Shown: positions 33,420 to 42,484, counted from the first letter of the stretch. The stretch is 64,000 nt of DNA from an uncultured Flavobacteriales bacterium (GCA_913055685.1 CAJXKC010000002.1:310001-374000); one strand, 5' to 3'. Numbers and translations are program-made. Notes: generated by a model from the letters alone, not told the origin.

Positions 33420-35048
33420 TTAGGTTTGAAGTACACCCGGATTAAAGGCTTTTTCAATAGGCGCGTGATTGGCCATCTCAATTCCCATGCTAATCCATTT
33501 ACGGGTGTCTAAGGGATCAATAATTGCATCTGTCCACAAGCGTGCCGCTGCATATTCTGGTTTCATTTGCTTTTCATAACGGGCATGGATGTCGTCTAAA
33601 AGCTTTTTCTCATCCTCAGGAGTAATTTCTTTCCCTTGCGCTTTTAAGCGGGATTTCTCGATCTGTAAAAGCACTTTGGCTGCTTGCGCACCGCCCATAA
33701 CTGCCAGTTTGCTATTGGGCCAGGCCACAATAAGCCGCGGGTCATAGGCCTTGCCACACATGGCATAATTACCGGCACCAAAGCTGTTACCCATGATTAC
33801 GGTAAACTTAGGTACTACCGAATTACTCATGGTGTTCACCATTTTGGCACCGTCTTTAATAATACCACCGTGCTCACTGCGTGATCCAACCATAAACCCG
33901 GTTACATCTTGTAAGAATACCAGAGGAATCTTTTTCTGATTGCAGTTAGCGATAAAACGCGAGGCTTTATCGGCGGAGTCGGAATAAATAACCCCACCAA
34001 ATTGGGTTTCACCTTTCTTAGTCCGCAGTAATTCGCGGTTATTTGCGACAATTCCCACTGCCCATCCATCGATGCGTGCATAACCGGTTATAATCGTGCG
34101 GCCGTAGCCCGCTTTATATTCTTCAAATTCCGAATCGTCGATTAGACGGTCGATGATTTCTCTTGTTTTATAGGGTTTGGCGCCATCTTTAGGCATTAAG
34201 CCATAAATCTCTTTAGGATCTTTGGCAGGTGCCTTAGCCTTAATGCGGTTAAAGCCGGCTTTATCAAAGTCGCCTATTTTATCGACAATATTTTTAATCG
34301 AGTTTAAAGCGTCCTTATCGTCTTTACTTTTATAGTCGGTAACTCCCGAAATCTCGCAATGGGTAGTCGCTCCTCCCAGCGTTTCATTATCGATATCTTC
34401 ACCAATAGCAGCTTTAACGAGATAAGAACCCGCTAAGAAGATGCTGCCTGTTTTATCGACGATAAGCGCTTCATCACTCATTATCGGTAAATAGGCACCT
34501 CCCGCTACGCAGCTTCCCATGATAGCTGCAATTTGAGTGATCCCCTTGGAAGATAGAATTGCATTATTCCTAAAAATCCGCCCAAAGTGTTCCTTGTCTG
34601 GGAAAATTTCATCCTGCATAGGAAGGTATACACCGGCGCTATCTACTAGGTAAATAATGGGGATATGATTTTCTAAGGCTATTTCTTGAGCGCGAAGGTT
34701 CTTTTTACCGGTAATAGGAAACCAAGCTCCTGCTTTTACTGTGGCGTCATTGGCCACCACCAAGCACATTTTACCTTTAATATAACCCAATACTACGACC
34801 ACTCCACCACTAGGGCAGCCGCCGTGTTCTTCATACATTTCGTATCCGGCGAAAGCCCCAATTTCAATCTGTGGCTTTTTCTCATCCAATAAGAAGCGAA
34901 TTCGTTCCCGGGCAGTAAGTTTTCCCTGGTCATGCTGCTTGGCGATTTTCTTGTCACCGCCTCCTTTGTGGATTACATTAAGTTTCGACTTAACTTCCGA
35001 GAGAAGCAGTTTAAGGTGATCTTCGTTCTTATTAAAATCAATGTTCAT
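33420..35048 (-). CDS. Acyl-CoA carboxylase, beta (carboxyltransferase) subunit, MCC-like
   Basis: A 542-residue carboxyltransferase subunit that moves CO2 from carboxybiotin to an acyl-CoA. The two crotonase-like halves hold the typical acyl-CoA and biotin sites: LVDSAGVYLPMQDEIFPD and GSCVAGGAYLPIMSDE in the first, and QDVTGFMVGSRSEHGGIIKDGAKM, then NSFGAGNYAMCGKAYDPR in the second. Length and motifs are closest to methylcrotonoyl-CoA carboxylase beta subunits of leucine breakdown. The alpha (biotin) subunit is not in the window. The start overlaps the next upstream gene by 11 bases, so they share a transcript. A leucine dehydrogenase gene lies 9 kb away. Confidence 0.9.
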   Translation of the reverse strand: MNIDFNKNEDHLKLLLSEVKSKLNVIHKGGGDKKIAKQHDQGKLTARERIRFLLDEKKPQIEIGAFAGYEMYEEHGGCPSGGVVVVLGYIKGKMCLVVANDATVKAGAWFPITGKKNLRAQEIALENHIPIIYLVDSAGVYLPMQDEIFPDKEHFGRIFRNNAILSSKGITQIAAIMGSCVAGGAYLPIMSDEALIVDKTGSIFLAGSYLVKAAIGEDIDNETLGGATTHCEISGVTDYKSKDDKDALNSIKNIVDKIGDFDKAGFNRIKAKAPAKDPKEIYGLMPKDGAKPYKTREIIDRLIDDSEFEEYKAGYGRTIITGYARIDGWAVGIVANNRELLRTKKGETQFGGVIYSDSADKASRFIANCNQKKIPLVFLQDVTGFMVGSRSEHGGIIKDGAKMVNTMSNSVVPKFTVIMGNSFGAGNYAMCGKAYDPRLIVAWPNSKLAVMGGAQAAKVLLQIEKSRLKAQGKEITPEDEKKLLDDIHARYEKQMKPEYAAARLWTDAIIDPLDTRKWISMGIEMANHAPIEKAFNPGVLQT

Positions 35049-36129
35049 CGGAATGGCAATTTTCTAAGCTAAATACGGAATTCAGGCTGAATAGTTCGGA
35101 GTTTCCAGGATTACTTTGAAGCAAGTAAAAAACGTTTGCATTTTCACCTACGCTCACAAATATTAGTTCGGGGTACTTATCGCCGCTAAGGTCACCATAC
35201 CAGTACAGCTCGGGTATCGAGCATTGTCCGTAATCGGAAATAAGACTGGCTAAGTCTTGTTCTATCACTTTAGCTCCGCGGCTAGCCTTAATTTTAAGCT
35301 GGTAGTTCTTAGCCTCGGGACAGGGGCCAGCTTTGGTTATTTGGCCGGTGGCGCTTAGTCTTAACTGATCCGAATCATTAAGGATTAGTTCTTGACCAGG
35401 AAATAATCGTTTTCCTCTTAAGCGAATTCCTTTAAGAACATCCTCCAGTTGGATCTCCTTATGAAGTATAACCTTATCACTGCCAATCAAAAACAAACTG
35501 CGTTCCTCTTGATCGGTGAGTAGGTCGAACTCCATACCCTTAGATACTTTTTCTTTACTAAGTATAATCTTTAGGTCCACCGGACGAATAGCCAAATTAC
35601 CGGTAGGTTTAGCTTCATCATCCATAAAAACTCCATACCAGTATAGACTTAGGTCGATTTTGGAAACATCGCCACAGTAATTATAAGTTTCAATTAGAAA
35701 CTGAAAGTCTTTTCCTTTGAAAAAGGGATGAGGATTGGGTGCAATTGGCTTTTTGCCTCCCTTTGCTTTTAGCAGGCTGTCTGATTTGGCCATGATATCC
35801 TGTGCCGAAGAGTGAAGCGAATCGCTTCCGGTGCCGAGCGGCTTGATAAATCCATCGAAAGAATATCCTTCTTGGCCTTGGTATTGAACTTTTCGCCAGA
35901 AGCCATCAATTCCTTCATAGCTTAAACTACCAAAGCTTTGATTGCTGCAATAGGCAATGGTGTCGCCCATGGGAATGGAGCTCACAAAACCTTTTCCAGG
36001 TGATTTTCGAAGAATCAATCCACTCTCGGCGGTTATAGTCGCCAAAGTCCATTCACATTCTTGGCCATAGCTGCTGCCTCCCAGGCCAAAGATTGCGATA
36101 AAAAAAACGGTCAAAGATTTTTTGAGCAT
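35038..36129 (-). CDS. Secreted protein with bacterial SH3 domain, function unknown
   Basis: A 363-residue exported protein with signal peptide (1-~23, ending SYGQ). Residues ~30-100 resemble a bacterial SH3 domain (SGLILRKSPGKGFVSSIPMG, then FWRKVQYQGQEGYSFDGFI). A Gly/Lys linker follows. The rest is beta-rich with a Tyr/Trp-containing DVSKIDLSLYWYG, and the end shows a repeat-like DLSGDKYPELIFVSVGEN, as in FG-GAP type calcium-binding strands. No enzyme motif is visible. It overlaps the carboxylase gene by 11 bases and sits 15 bases after the WbqC gene, so it lies in a long minus-strand operon. Confidence 0.72.
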   Translation of the reverse strand: MLKKSLTVFFIAIFGLGGSSYGQECEWTLATITAESGLILRKSPGKGFVSSIPMGDTIAYCSNQSFGSLSYEGIDGFWRKVQYQGQEGYSFDGFIKPLGTGSDSLHSSAQDIMAKSDSLLKAKGGKKPIAPNPHPFFKGKDFQFLIETYNYCGDVSKIDLSLYWYGVFMDDEAKPTGNLAIRPVDLKIILSKEKVSKGMEFDLLTDQEERSLFLIGSDKVILHKEIQLEDVLKGIRLRGKRLFPGQELILNDSDQLRLSATGQITKAGPCPEAKNYQLKIKASRGAKVIEQDLASLISDYGQCSIPELYWYGDLSGDKYPELIFVSVGENANVFYLLQSNPGNSELFSLNSVFSLENCHSDEH

Positions 36130-36144
36130 GTGCGAAAATACAAA

Positions 36145-36750
36145 TTAAAGCTGCTGCAGATAGTCGTAGGAAGCAGGCCCTTCGTTAAAAATTAAATCGA
36201 GTACCGATAAGTTTTTCAAAAACCCGTGCTTGTGATCGAATACTTGTGGATAGGCCGTGAAATCGGTTTGCGAGTCTTTTTTTGGATGAAACTTTTCCCT
36301 TAAATCGAGCTCATTTTGATCTTCAATTTGCCAACTAGAGCTTAGGTAGAAGTCATTACTTAGTCGAAGGCATTTACCTATCAATTCGTGACAGGCTAAA
36401 TTTAAATCGATTAAGAACTGCCAATCCTTTTGATAAAAGAGCTCTATTTCTGGGGCAATAGCATCAAAAAAGGGGCTGTTACCATAGGAGCTAATTAAGG
36501 CCTGCCAATGCTTTTGTTGCCATTTTTCTTTTGTGGATAGGCGTGTGTCTTTGATTTGCTTCTTGGAACTGTGGTCCACCGGAAAGTTTAGCATAAGCTT
36601 GCCATTGGGGCTATCAATATAGCAGCGATTGCGATAGCTCTGCTTTGGAAAGCTCTCCCATTGCTCAAAGCAAATGGAGTCAAATTTCAGCAGACTGGCA
36701 TAATAGTCAACCGGAGCCCAATAGGCTAAACTAAAGCGCGCTTTACTCAC
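36145..36750 (-). CDS. WbqC-family protein
   Basis: A 201-residue protein matching the WbqC family (PF08889): aromatic start FSLAYWAPVDYYASLL, then SYRNRCYIDSPNGKLMLNFPV and a middle segment KWQQKHWQALISSYGNSPFF. The family includes proteins of O-antigen loci, but many Bacteroidota copies sit, as here, directly after signal peptidase I. The biochemical role is unclear. The ATG overlaps the lepB stop by 4 bases. Confidence 0.85.
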   Translation of the reverse strand: MSKARFSLAYWAPVDYYASLLKFDSICFEQWESFPKQSYRNRCYIDSPNGKLMLNFPVDHSSKKQIKDTRLSTKEKWQQKHWQALISSYGNSPFFDAIAPEIELFYQKDWQFLIDLNLACHELIGKCLRLSNDFYLSSSWQIEDQNELDLREKFHPKKDSQTDFTAYPQVFDHKHGFLKNLSVLDLIFNEGPASYDYLQQL

Positions 36751-38384
36751 GCTTTCTTCTTTTTCTTCCAGAAATAATTAATACCATAGCCCAAGCCTAC
36801 CAAAATTGCAAAGGGCCAGAAATAACTACGACGCTCAGAGTCTCCGCTAACGGTAGTGAAAACACGATCGGTACGTATCTTATTGAATAGCCCTTCGGCA
36901 TATTTATCGTAGCTCATCCAAATGAAGACTGGCTTACCTACAATGTGGTCCTCGGGAACAAAGCCCCAATAACGGCTGTCCAGTGAATTATGGCGATTAT
37001 CGCCCATCATCCAATAGTAGTTTTGTTGGAAGGTGTAACTAGTTGTTCTTTCGCCATTAATTATAAAGTCATTGCCATCCTTTCTAAATTCATTAGCCTC
37101 ATAAACCTCAATAATACGCTTGTAAAGGTGGTAGTTGTTAGGAGTAAGTTCTACCGACATTCCGGCTTTTGGAATGTAAATTGGTCCGTAATTATCACGA
37201 GTCCATTTAAAAGGAATTTGCTGACTATTAGCGGGATTGGGGAAAATCTCGCTGTTCACCATAAGCGGCGGGTACTTTTGTAAAAGAAGTTTGAGGTTAG
37301 CAGGGAAGTCCTCAGGATACTGACTATGGTCTACCTTACTATTTATAGGAATAACTAATTCTACATTAGCCTGAGCCTTAAAGGCCTCCAATTTGGAGTC
37401 GGAGATAGTCACTAAGTATTCGTGGAAACCTGCCGGACTAGGAGGGAGGTATTGACCGTCGAAATAGGAGACATCCCCAGCTTCCGAATTCATATTAATA
37501 TCGAATTCCGATTTAAGGAACTCTGGATTCAACTGATATTGCTTGGTGCGCACAAAGTATTGAAACTGACGATCGGCACGAGCGGGAAGCTCATTCTCTT
37601 TGCCATTAATAATTACCCTACGATCGATTATTTGTAGCGTATCGCCTGGAATGGCTAAGCAGCGTTTTACGTAGTGCTCCCGTTTATCGACCGGATAATA
37701 ATCTTCCATCGGGTAGTTAAATACCACAGGATCATTTCGTTTTACTTCACTAATTTTTGGCAAACGGGTATTGGGAAATTGAACCAGGTCGGTAAAGGAC
37801 TTTACTTCAGTAAAGGGCACCTTATTATGCATTAAGGGCAGTGAGAAGGGGGTCATTGGTAAACGACTGCCATACTGCAATTTACTTACGAAGAGAAAAT
37901 CACCTACCATCATCGACTTTTCCATCGATGGCGTAGGAATAGTAAAGGCTTCAAAGGTGTAGGCCCGAATTAAAGTAGCGGCTACTACCGCAAACACAAT
38001 TGAGGCAAATCCTTCACTAATGTACTTACGAATGATTTTAAGGTCGCGGTCATGGTAATCCAGTTTACTGGTGAAACCCAAATAGCCAAAGTAAAGGCCG
38101 AAAGTGATAACCCCAAGCACAGTGTTTTTTACGTTAGCAATGCGGTACATGTGCATCAACTCAAAGAAGATAACCACAATCATTACATTGCCTACTACCG
38201 GTAAAATGGTGAGGATGGTCCACCACCAAGGCCTTTTAATGACCTTGGTCATTATGTAAATATTGTAGAAAGGCACAAGAGCCTCCCAGGATTTATGACC
38301 CGCTCCGGTAATGAATTTTAGCGCTAAGGCACCGTAATATACGTGGAGTAGGAGGAGAAAAACTATAGTTTCTACCGCAGTCAT
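36747..38384 (-). CDS. lepB: Signal peptidase I, enlarged Bacteroidota form
   Basis: A 545-residue membrane protease that removes signal peptides. Residues 1-~105 hold three or four membrane helices of a DUF5684-like unit not found in E. coli LepB. A further helix (~125-145) leads to the Ser/Lys dyad: Ser153 in PTPSMEKSM and Lys240 in HYVKRCLAIPGD. A ~230-residue beta insertion separates this from the C-terminal box GDNRHNSLDSRYWGFVP. A final helix lies near residue 530, then a basic KKKKKA tail. It overlaps dapB (4 bases) upstream and WbqC (4 bases) downstream. Confidence 0.93.
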   Translation of the reverse strand: MTAVETIVFLLLLHVYYGALALKFITGAGHKSWEALVPFYNIYIMTKVIKRPWWWTILTILPVVGNVMIVVIFFELMHMYRIANVKNTVLGVITFGLYFGYLGFTSKLDYHDRDLKIIRKYISEGFASIVFAVVAATLIRAYTFEAFTIPTPSMEKSMMVGDFLFVSKLQYGSRLPMTPFSLPLMHNKVPFTEVKSFTDLVQFPNTRLPKISEVKRNDPVVFNYPMEDYYPVDKREHYVKRCLAIPGDTLQIIDRRVIINGKENELPARADRQFQYFVRTKQYQLNPEFLKSEFDINMNSEAGDVSYFDGQYLPPSPAGFHEYLVTISDSKLEAFKAQANVELVIPINSKVDHSQYPEDFPANLKLLLQKYPPLMVNSEIFPNPANSQQIPFKWTRDNYGPIYIPKAGMSVELTPNNYHLYKRIIEVYEANEFRKDGNDFIINGERTTSYTFQQNYYWMMGDNRHNSLDSRYWGFVPEDHIVGKPVFIWMSYDKYAEGLFNKIRTDRVFTTVSGDSERRSYFWPFAILVGLGYGINYFWKKKKKA

Positions 38385-39091
38385 GCTTTTAAATTTAATA
38401 CGTCAGACATGTCGAAAACGCCTTTTTTACCCTTTAGGTATTCGGCCGCTAATACCGCCCCCAAAGCAAAGCCTTGTCGGTTTTTGGCTTCATGGCTAAT
38501 TTCTATAGAATCAATTTCATTTTCATAACGAATGATGTGGGTTCCAGGCACCTCATCGATACGTTTAGCTTCAATGGGAATGGCAGAATTTTTCTTTTCT
38601 GGTACTAAGGTCCAATCCGAATATTTAGGGTGCTGATCAATAATTTGCTCGGCTAAACTTATTGCCGTTCCAGATGGCGCATCCTTCTTGTGGATATGGT
38701 GAATTTCTTCCATCTCCACTTGATAATCGTATTTGGAAATCAATTTGGCAAGGTATTGATTTACAGCGAAAAATAAGTTCACACCTAAACTAAAGTTAGA
38801 AGCAAATAGAAAGGCCGATTGATGTTCTTCACATAGGGTTTTGGCCTCTTCAAAGCGATCTAGCCAACCCGTCGTTCCCGTCACCACAGGCACCTTATTT
38901 TCGAAACAGATTTTTAGATTATTAAATGCGGCTTCAGGCACACTAAACTCAATGGCCACCTCCGCTTTTTTCAAATCATCGACCTTAATGCCATCTGATC
39001 CAAAACGCGCCACCACCTGGTGACCACGATCTTCTAAAATACCTTCGATAATACGGCCCATTTTACCGTATCCGATTATGGCTACTTTCAT
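38381..39091 (-). CDS. dapB: 4-Hydroxy-tetrahydrodipicolinate reductase
   Basis: A 236-residue NAD(P)H-dependent enzyme of the lysine/diaminopimelate pathway, needed for peptidoglycan. The nucleotide motif is IGYGKMG at residues 6-12. The substrate and catalytic motif is EEIHHIHKKDAPSGTAISLA, with the conserved His pair and Lys. VPVVTGTTGW and FASNFSLGVNLFF are family-typical. It is short compared with E. coli DapB (273) but normal for Bacteroidota. It overlaps genes on both sides by 4 bases. Confidence 0.95.
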   Translation of the reverse strand: MKVAIIGYGKMGRIIEGILEDRGHQVVARFGSDGIKVDDLKKAEVAIEFSVPEAAFNNLKICFENKVPVVTGTTGWLDRFEEAKTLCEEHQSAFLFASNFSLGVNLFFAVNQYLAKLISKYDYQVEMEEIHHIHKKDAPSGTAISLAEQIIDQHPKYSDWTLVPEKKNSAIPIEAKRIDEVPGTHIIRYENEIDSIEISHEAKNRQGFALGAVLAAEYLKGKKGVFDMSDVLNLKA

Positions 39092-39648
39092 GGCGAAAAT
39101 TTTATTTCCATGCGAAAACCTACCGCGGGAAACTGATTAACGTAAAAGAGATTAGGCTGAATACGCATACTTAAATCTTCATCCACATTATAGTAATAAA
39201 GATGTGCGTCAACATGCGCGTCTATCACGTTTAAGGCCCAAACCAATCCGCCGATTATAAAGGAGAGGTCGCGCCAGTCGCGATAAATATTTTGTAATTC
39301 AATTAACTGCCTTTCATTGTAAAAGGGGAAGGCGTCAGTGGTAGTGGAGTCACCGTCGACCCTAATTAAAAAGGCGTCGAGATATTGTCGATAAAGCCTT
39401 TGGTTTTCGATTGCGAAATAAACGCAAGTACCAATGCCTCCATAGACGATGGGGAGTTTCCAGTATTTTTTATTGTAAATCTGTCCAGCTCCTGGCAGGG
39501 CAGTAGACAACCAGGTGGCACGGGCTACAGAGTGACCAGTATCGGGAACAGCTTCGCTGCGAGCTTCTACGCTGAGACTGTCCGAATTTTGGGCCTGTAA
39601 AGCGAATCCAGAGCCAAGAAGGATGATATATATAAGCAGTCGGCTAAT
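39088..39648 (-). CDS. DUF5683 protein with signal peptide; non-canonical start codon
   Basis: A DUF5683 protein (conserved core TALPGAGQIYNKKYWKLPIVYGG, then two predicted membrane segments) that lies between parB and dapB in many Bacteroidota. The usual ORF start, TTG 39510, cuts the protein inside the core. In frame upstream the sequence continues for ~46 codons and encodes a good signal peptide (LLIYIILLGSGFALQAQ) plus a linker, without ATG, GTG or TTG. Possible starts are ATT 39648, just after the parB stop, or CTG 39639. I use ATT. Upstream AAGG could act as a ribosome site. A sequencing error removing an ATG is the alternative. The stop overlaps dapB by 4 bases. Confidence 0.7.
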   Translation of the reverse strand: MSRLLIYIILLGSGFALQAQNSDSLSVEARSEAVPDTGHSVARATWLSTALPGAGQIYNKKYWKLPIVYGGIGTCVYFAIENQRLYRQYLDAFLIRVDGDSTTTDAFPFYNERQLIELQNIYRDWRDLSFIIGGLVWALNVIDAHVDAHLYYYNVDEDLSMRIQPNLFYVNQFPAVGFRMEIKFSP

Positions 39649-39652
39649 GGCC

Positions 39653-40540
39653 TTAAGGTTTTAGAAGCTCAACAATACGTTGAAATTCTTCATCATTTTT
39701 AAAGCTAATGCTAATCTTGCCCCGCCCGCGCTTACTACGACTTAGGCTTACGCCTGATGGGAAATGATTCTCCAATTCGGCCGCAGCCTGCTTGTATTCC
39801 GCCGGTAAATCACTTTTGGCGGTAGAAGTCTTCGACTCCTTGCTCTTAAGCTTTCGAGCGGCTTCCTCTACTTGTCGAACACTTAAGGCTTTTTTGATGG
39901 TATCTTCATAGAGGCCAATCTGCTGCTCTTCATCCTCAATATTGATGAGCGCACGAGCATGCCCCATGCTAATCATTTTATCGCGCAAGCCAGCCTGTAC
40001 GAGCGGTTGAAGTTTTAAAAGACGCAGATAGTTGGTGATGGTGGAACGCTTTTTACCCACGCGATCAGACATCGCTTCTTGGGTAAGATTACATTCTTCT
40101 ATAAGTCTTTGATAAGTGAGCGCAATCTCAATGGGGTCTAATTCCTCTCTTTGAATGTTCTCCACCAAAGCCATCTCAAGCACGGTTTGGTCATCGGCCA
40201 AGCGAATGTAAGCGGGGATTGCTTCTAAACCTGCAATTTGAGAAGCTCTATAACGACGTTCACCACTGATGATTTCAAAGAGCTTGTCTTCGGTGCGGCG
40301 CACGGTTATTGGTTGAACGATACCTAATTCCTTGATGGAACTGGCCAGTTCATTCAGGGCTTCTTTGTCAAATATAGTACGAGGTTGCTCGGGATTAGGT
40401 TTAATTTGATCAATCGGAATTTCTGCAATAGAGCCAAGAATTTTATCGGCATCTTTTTCCTGTGCAGAACTAATCTCCGCATTGTCCTTTAAAAGGGCCG
40501 CAAGGCCTTTACCCATAGCTTTTCGTTTTGGTGTTGCCAT
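39653..40540 (-). CDS. parB: ParB-like chromosome partition protein
   Basis: A 295-residue CTPase-type DNA-binding protein that loads on parS and guides chromosome segregation with ParA. The N-terminal ParB domain contains IPIDQIKPNPEQPRTIFD, then GIVQPITVRR, ISGERRYRASQIAGL (CTP-binding box) and NIQREELDPIEIA. A helix-turn-helix follows (EAMSDRVGKKRSTITNYLRLLKL), then a C-terminal dimer domain after a Lys/Ser linker. It begins 21 bases after parA. Its last codons lie just ahead of the unusual DUF5683 start. I could not find a clear parS site in the window. Confidence 0.95.
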   Translation of the reverse strand: MATPKRKAMGKGLAALLKDNAEISSAQEKDADKILGSIAEIPIDQIKPNPEQPRTIFDKEALNELASSIKELGIVQPITVRRTEDKLFEIISGERRYRASQIAGLEAIPAYIRLADDQTVLEMALVENIQREELDPIEIALTYQRLIEECNLTQEAMSDRVGKKRSTITNYLRLLKLQPLVQAGLRDKMISMGHARALINIEDEEQQIGLYEDTIKKALSVRQVEEAARKLKSKESKTSTAKSDLPAEYKQAAAELENHFPSGVSLSRSKRGRGKISISFKNDEEFQRIVELLKP

Positions 40541-40561
40541 TTAAAATTTATCAAGAAGGAT

Positions 40562-41344
40562 TTAGGCTTCTGCCTCAATTTCCTCGTTCTTCTCCAAAAA
40601 TTCGCGCGCCAAATTTAAGTAATTCTCCGCGCCATTGCTGGAAGCATCATACATGATAATGGTTTCCCCGTAACTCGGCGCTTCACTTAAACGCACATTT
40701 CTCTGAATAATGGTGTTAAATACCATTTTATTAAAGTGGGTACGAACTTCTTCTACCACCTGGTTGCTTAGTCTAAGGCGAGAATCGTACATGGTGAGCA
40801 GCAATCCTTCGATGTCTAAGTCGGGGTTGTGAATGTTTTGGACACTCTTAATGGTGTTCAATAATTTACCTAATCCTTCTAGGGCGAAATACTCACATTG
40901 AATGGGGATGATAACGGAGTCAGCAGCAGTTAAGGCATTTAGGGTGATTAAACCCAAGCTTGGGGCGCAGTCGATAAAAATATAGTCGTATTTATCCTTT
41001 ATTGCCTCCAAGGAAGTCTTAAGCATATGCTCACGTCTTTCCTTATCCACCAGCTCAATTTCTACCGCCACTAGGTCTATTTGCGCCGGTATAAGGTCCA
41101 AATTGGGATTATTGGTTTTTACGATGGCGTCCGCGGCATTGGCTTCATGTTCCAATACCTGATAAGTGCCCAATTTAACCTCCTCTGGGTCATAGCCAAG
41201 GGCAGAGGTAGTATTGGCTTGGGGATCGGCATCAATAACCAGAATCTTGCGCTCAAGGACACCTAGGCTGGCCGATAAATTAACTGCCGTAGTGGTTTTA
41301 CCAACTCCCCCTTTCTGATTTGCAACGGCAACAATTTTTCCCAT
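40562..41344 (-). CDS. parA: ParA-family chromosome partition ATPase
   Basis: A 260-residue ATPase of the ParA/Soj family. The deviant Walker A motif is NQKGGVGKTTTAVNLSASLG at residues 8-27 and the Walker B YIFIDCAPSLGLIT. LRLSNQVVEEVRTHFN and the IPRNVRLSEAPS-like IQRNVRLSEAPSYG are family hallmarks. It is the first gene of the operon that runs parA-parB-DUF5683-dapB-lepB-wbqC. Two hairpins lie in the 176-base gap upstream. Confidence 0.96.
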   Translation of the reverse strand: MGKIVAVANQKGGVGKTTTAVNLSASLGVLERKILVIDADPQANTTSALGYDPEEVKLGTYQVLEHEANAADAIVKTNNPNLDLIPAQIDLVAVEIELVDKERREHMLKTSLEAIKDKYDYIFIDCAPSLGLITLNALTAADSVIIPIQCEYFALEGLGKLLNTIKSVQNIHNPDLDIEGLLLTMYDSRLRLSNQVVEEVRTHFNKMVFNTIIQRNVRLSEAPSYGETIIMYDASSNGAENYLNLAREFLEKNEEIEAEA

Positions 41345-41401
41345 GTTTAGTCTTTTTGAAAATCTTTTTCCAGTTTTCCGTGTTGTCTAGCTAAGTTTAT
41401 C

Positions 41402-41448
41402 GCTTCAAAATGAAGCATTCTTAAGCTACCTTTCTGAAATTAGAAAGG
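41402..41448. repeat. Two small inverted repeats upstream of parA
   Basis: GCTTCA (41402-41407) / TGAAGC (41411-41416) with a three-base loop, and CCTTTCT (41429-41435) / AGAAAGG (41442-41448) with a six-base loop, lie in the divergent gap between parA and the FMN reductase. No TAnnTTTG box is visible here, so these may be operators or leader structures. Confidence 0.5.
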
Positions 41449-41520
41449 ATGCCTAAAATACAAATCTCTCTTCTTAGGAGGGGGAAAACAAAGAGAATTT
41501 ACCAACAATAAAAAGAGCTA

Positions 41521-42042
41521 ATGATAACTGTTGTTTGTGCGACGCATAGGCCAAAAAACGTCACATTTAAGGTAGTCGAAAAATACCTTCAGCTACTTCA
41601 GCAAAGGGGAGAAGATTGCCAGTTACTAGAAATGGCCGAACTACCTAAAAACTTCTTATTTGAGGATAGCTTTGGCAAACGTACCCAGGCTACCGACCAA
41701 TTGATAGCGGATAAAATACTTCCCGCAGACCGATTGGTAATTGTTTCCCCAGAATACAATGGTAGCTACCCCGGAGTCTTAAAGGCTTTTTTTGATGCTG
41801 TGAAGCCCCATATTTGGAAGGCTAAGAAAGTTGCCCTAGTGGGAGTAGCCTCTGGTAGAGCAGGGAATATTAGGGGTATGGATCACTTAACCCATGTTTT
41901 GCATCATCTGCGCATGGAAGTGTTTTCCAATAAAGTACCTATCTCAAAAATTGAGGGGCTTTTAAATGAAGAGGGAGAACTAGTTGATGAAGAAACCATT
42001 GCGGTATTGCAAAAACAGATCGATGAATTTCTAAGATACTAG
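41521..42042 (+). CDS. NADPH-dependent FMN reductase family protein
   Basis: A 173-residue flavodoxin-fold reductase. The FMN phosphate region is near CATHRPKN and the ring-binding loop is SPEYNGSYPGVLKAFFDAV, the hallmark of this family. VGVASGRAGNIRGMDHL forms the third FMN loop. Such enzymes reduce quinones, azo dyes or free flavin with NAD(P)H. It is monocistronic, divergent from parA, and ends before a strong bidirectional terminator. Confidence 0.92.
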   Translation: MITVVCATHRPKNVTFKVVEKYLQLLQQRGEDCQLLEMAELPKNFLFEDSFGKRTQATDQLIADKILPADRLVIVSPEYNGSYPGVLKAFFDAVKPHIWKAKKVALVGVASGRAGNIRGMDHLTHVLHHLRMEVFSNKVPISKIEGLLNEEGELVDEETIAVLQKQIDEFLRY

Positions 42043-42045
42043 CAT

Positions 42046-42079
42046 AAAAAAAGGCGGCTTAAACAAGCCGCCTTTTTTG
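42046..42079. terminator. Bidirectional terminator
   Basis: AAAAAAAGGCGGCTT (42046-42060), loop AAAC, AAGCCGCCTTTTTT (42065-42078) is a strong stem with A-run and T-run on either side, placed between the FMN reductase and DUF3276 genes. Confidence 0.92.
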
Positions 42080-42094
42080 TTGAATGATTTTTAA

Positions 42095-42484
42095 CTAAAT
42101 GTCATCAAAGCTTAAGTCGGTGTATTCCTTTGCAGGTTCCTCATTAGACTCATCTTCATTAAGATCAATAGCATCGTTATGCTTTTTGTGATAATCGGGC
42201 TCATGGCGATCCGAGATCACCTCTTCACCGCGTTTATCAATGATGTAGTCGGTTGCTTCGGTTAACATTTCCTGAAAAGCCTCGAAGTCCTCCTTGTAGA
42301 GGTAGATTTTGTGCTTCTTATAAAAAACACTGCCGTTTTCGGCGGTATGCTTTTTACTCTCGGTAATGGTTAAATAATAATCATCGGCCTTGGTCGCCCT
42401 CACATCGAAGAAGTAAGTTCTTCGTCCCGCTCTCAAAACCTTAGAATGGATTTCCTCCTGAACATTTTTTCCGTGATCGCTCAT
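42095..42484 (-). CDS. DUF3276 (PUR-domain) nucleic-acid-binding protein
   Basis: A 129-residue protein with a single PUR-like repeat, characteristic of DUF3276: IHSKVLRAGRRTYFFDVRATKADDYYLTITESK and YLYKEDFEAFQEMLTE (each a family match). PUR proteins bind single-stranded, purine-rich DNA or RNA; Borrelia BpuR is a characterised relative. The C-terminal ~35 residues are acidic and probably disordered. It is monocistronic with a -7 promoter box 22 bases upstream. Confidence 0.9.
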   Translation of the reverse strand: MSDHGKNVQEEIHSKVLRAGRRTYFFDVRATKADDYYLTITESKKHTAENGSVFYKKHKIYLYKEDFEAFQEMLTEATDYIIDKRGEEVISDRHEPDYHKKHNDAIDLNEDESNEEPAKEYTDLSFDDI

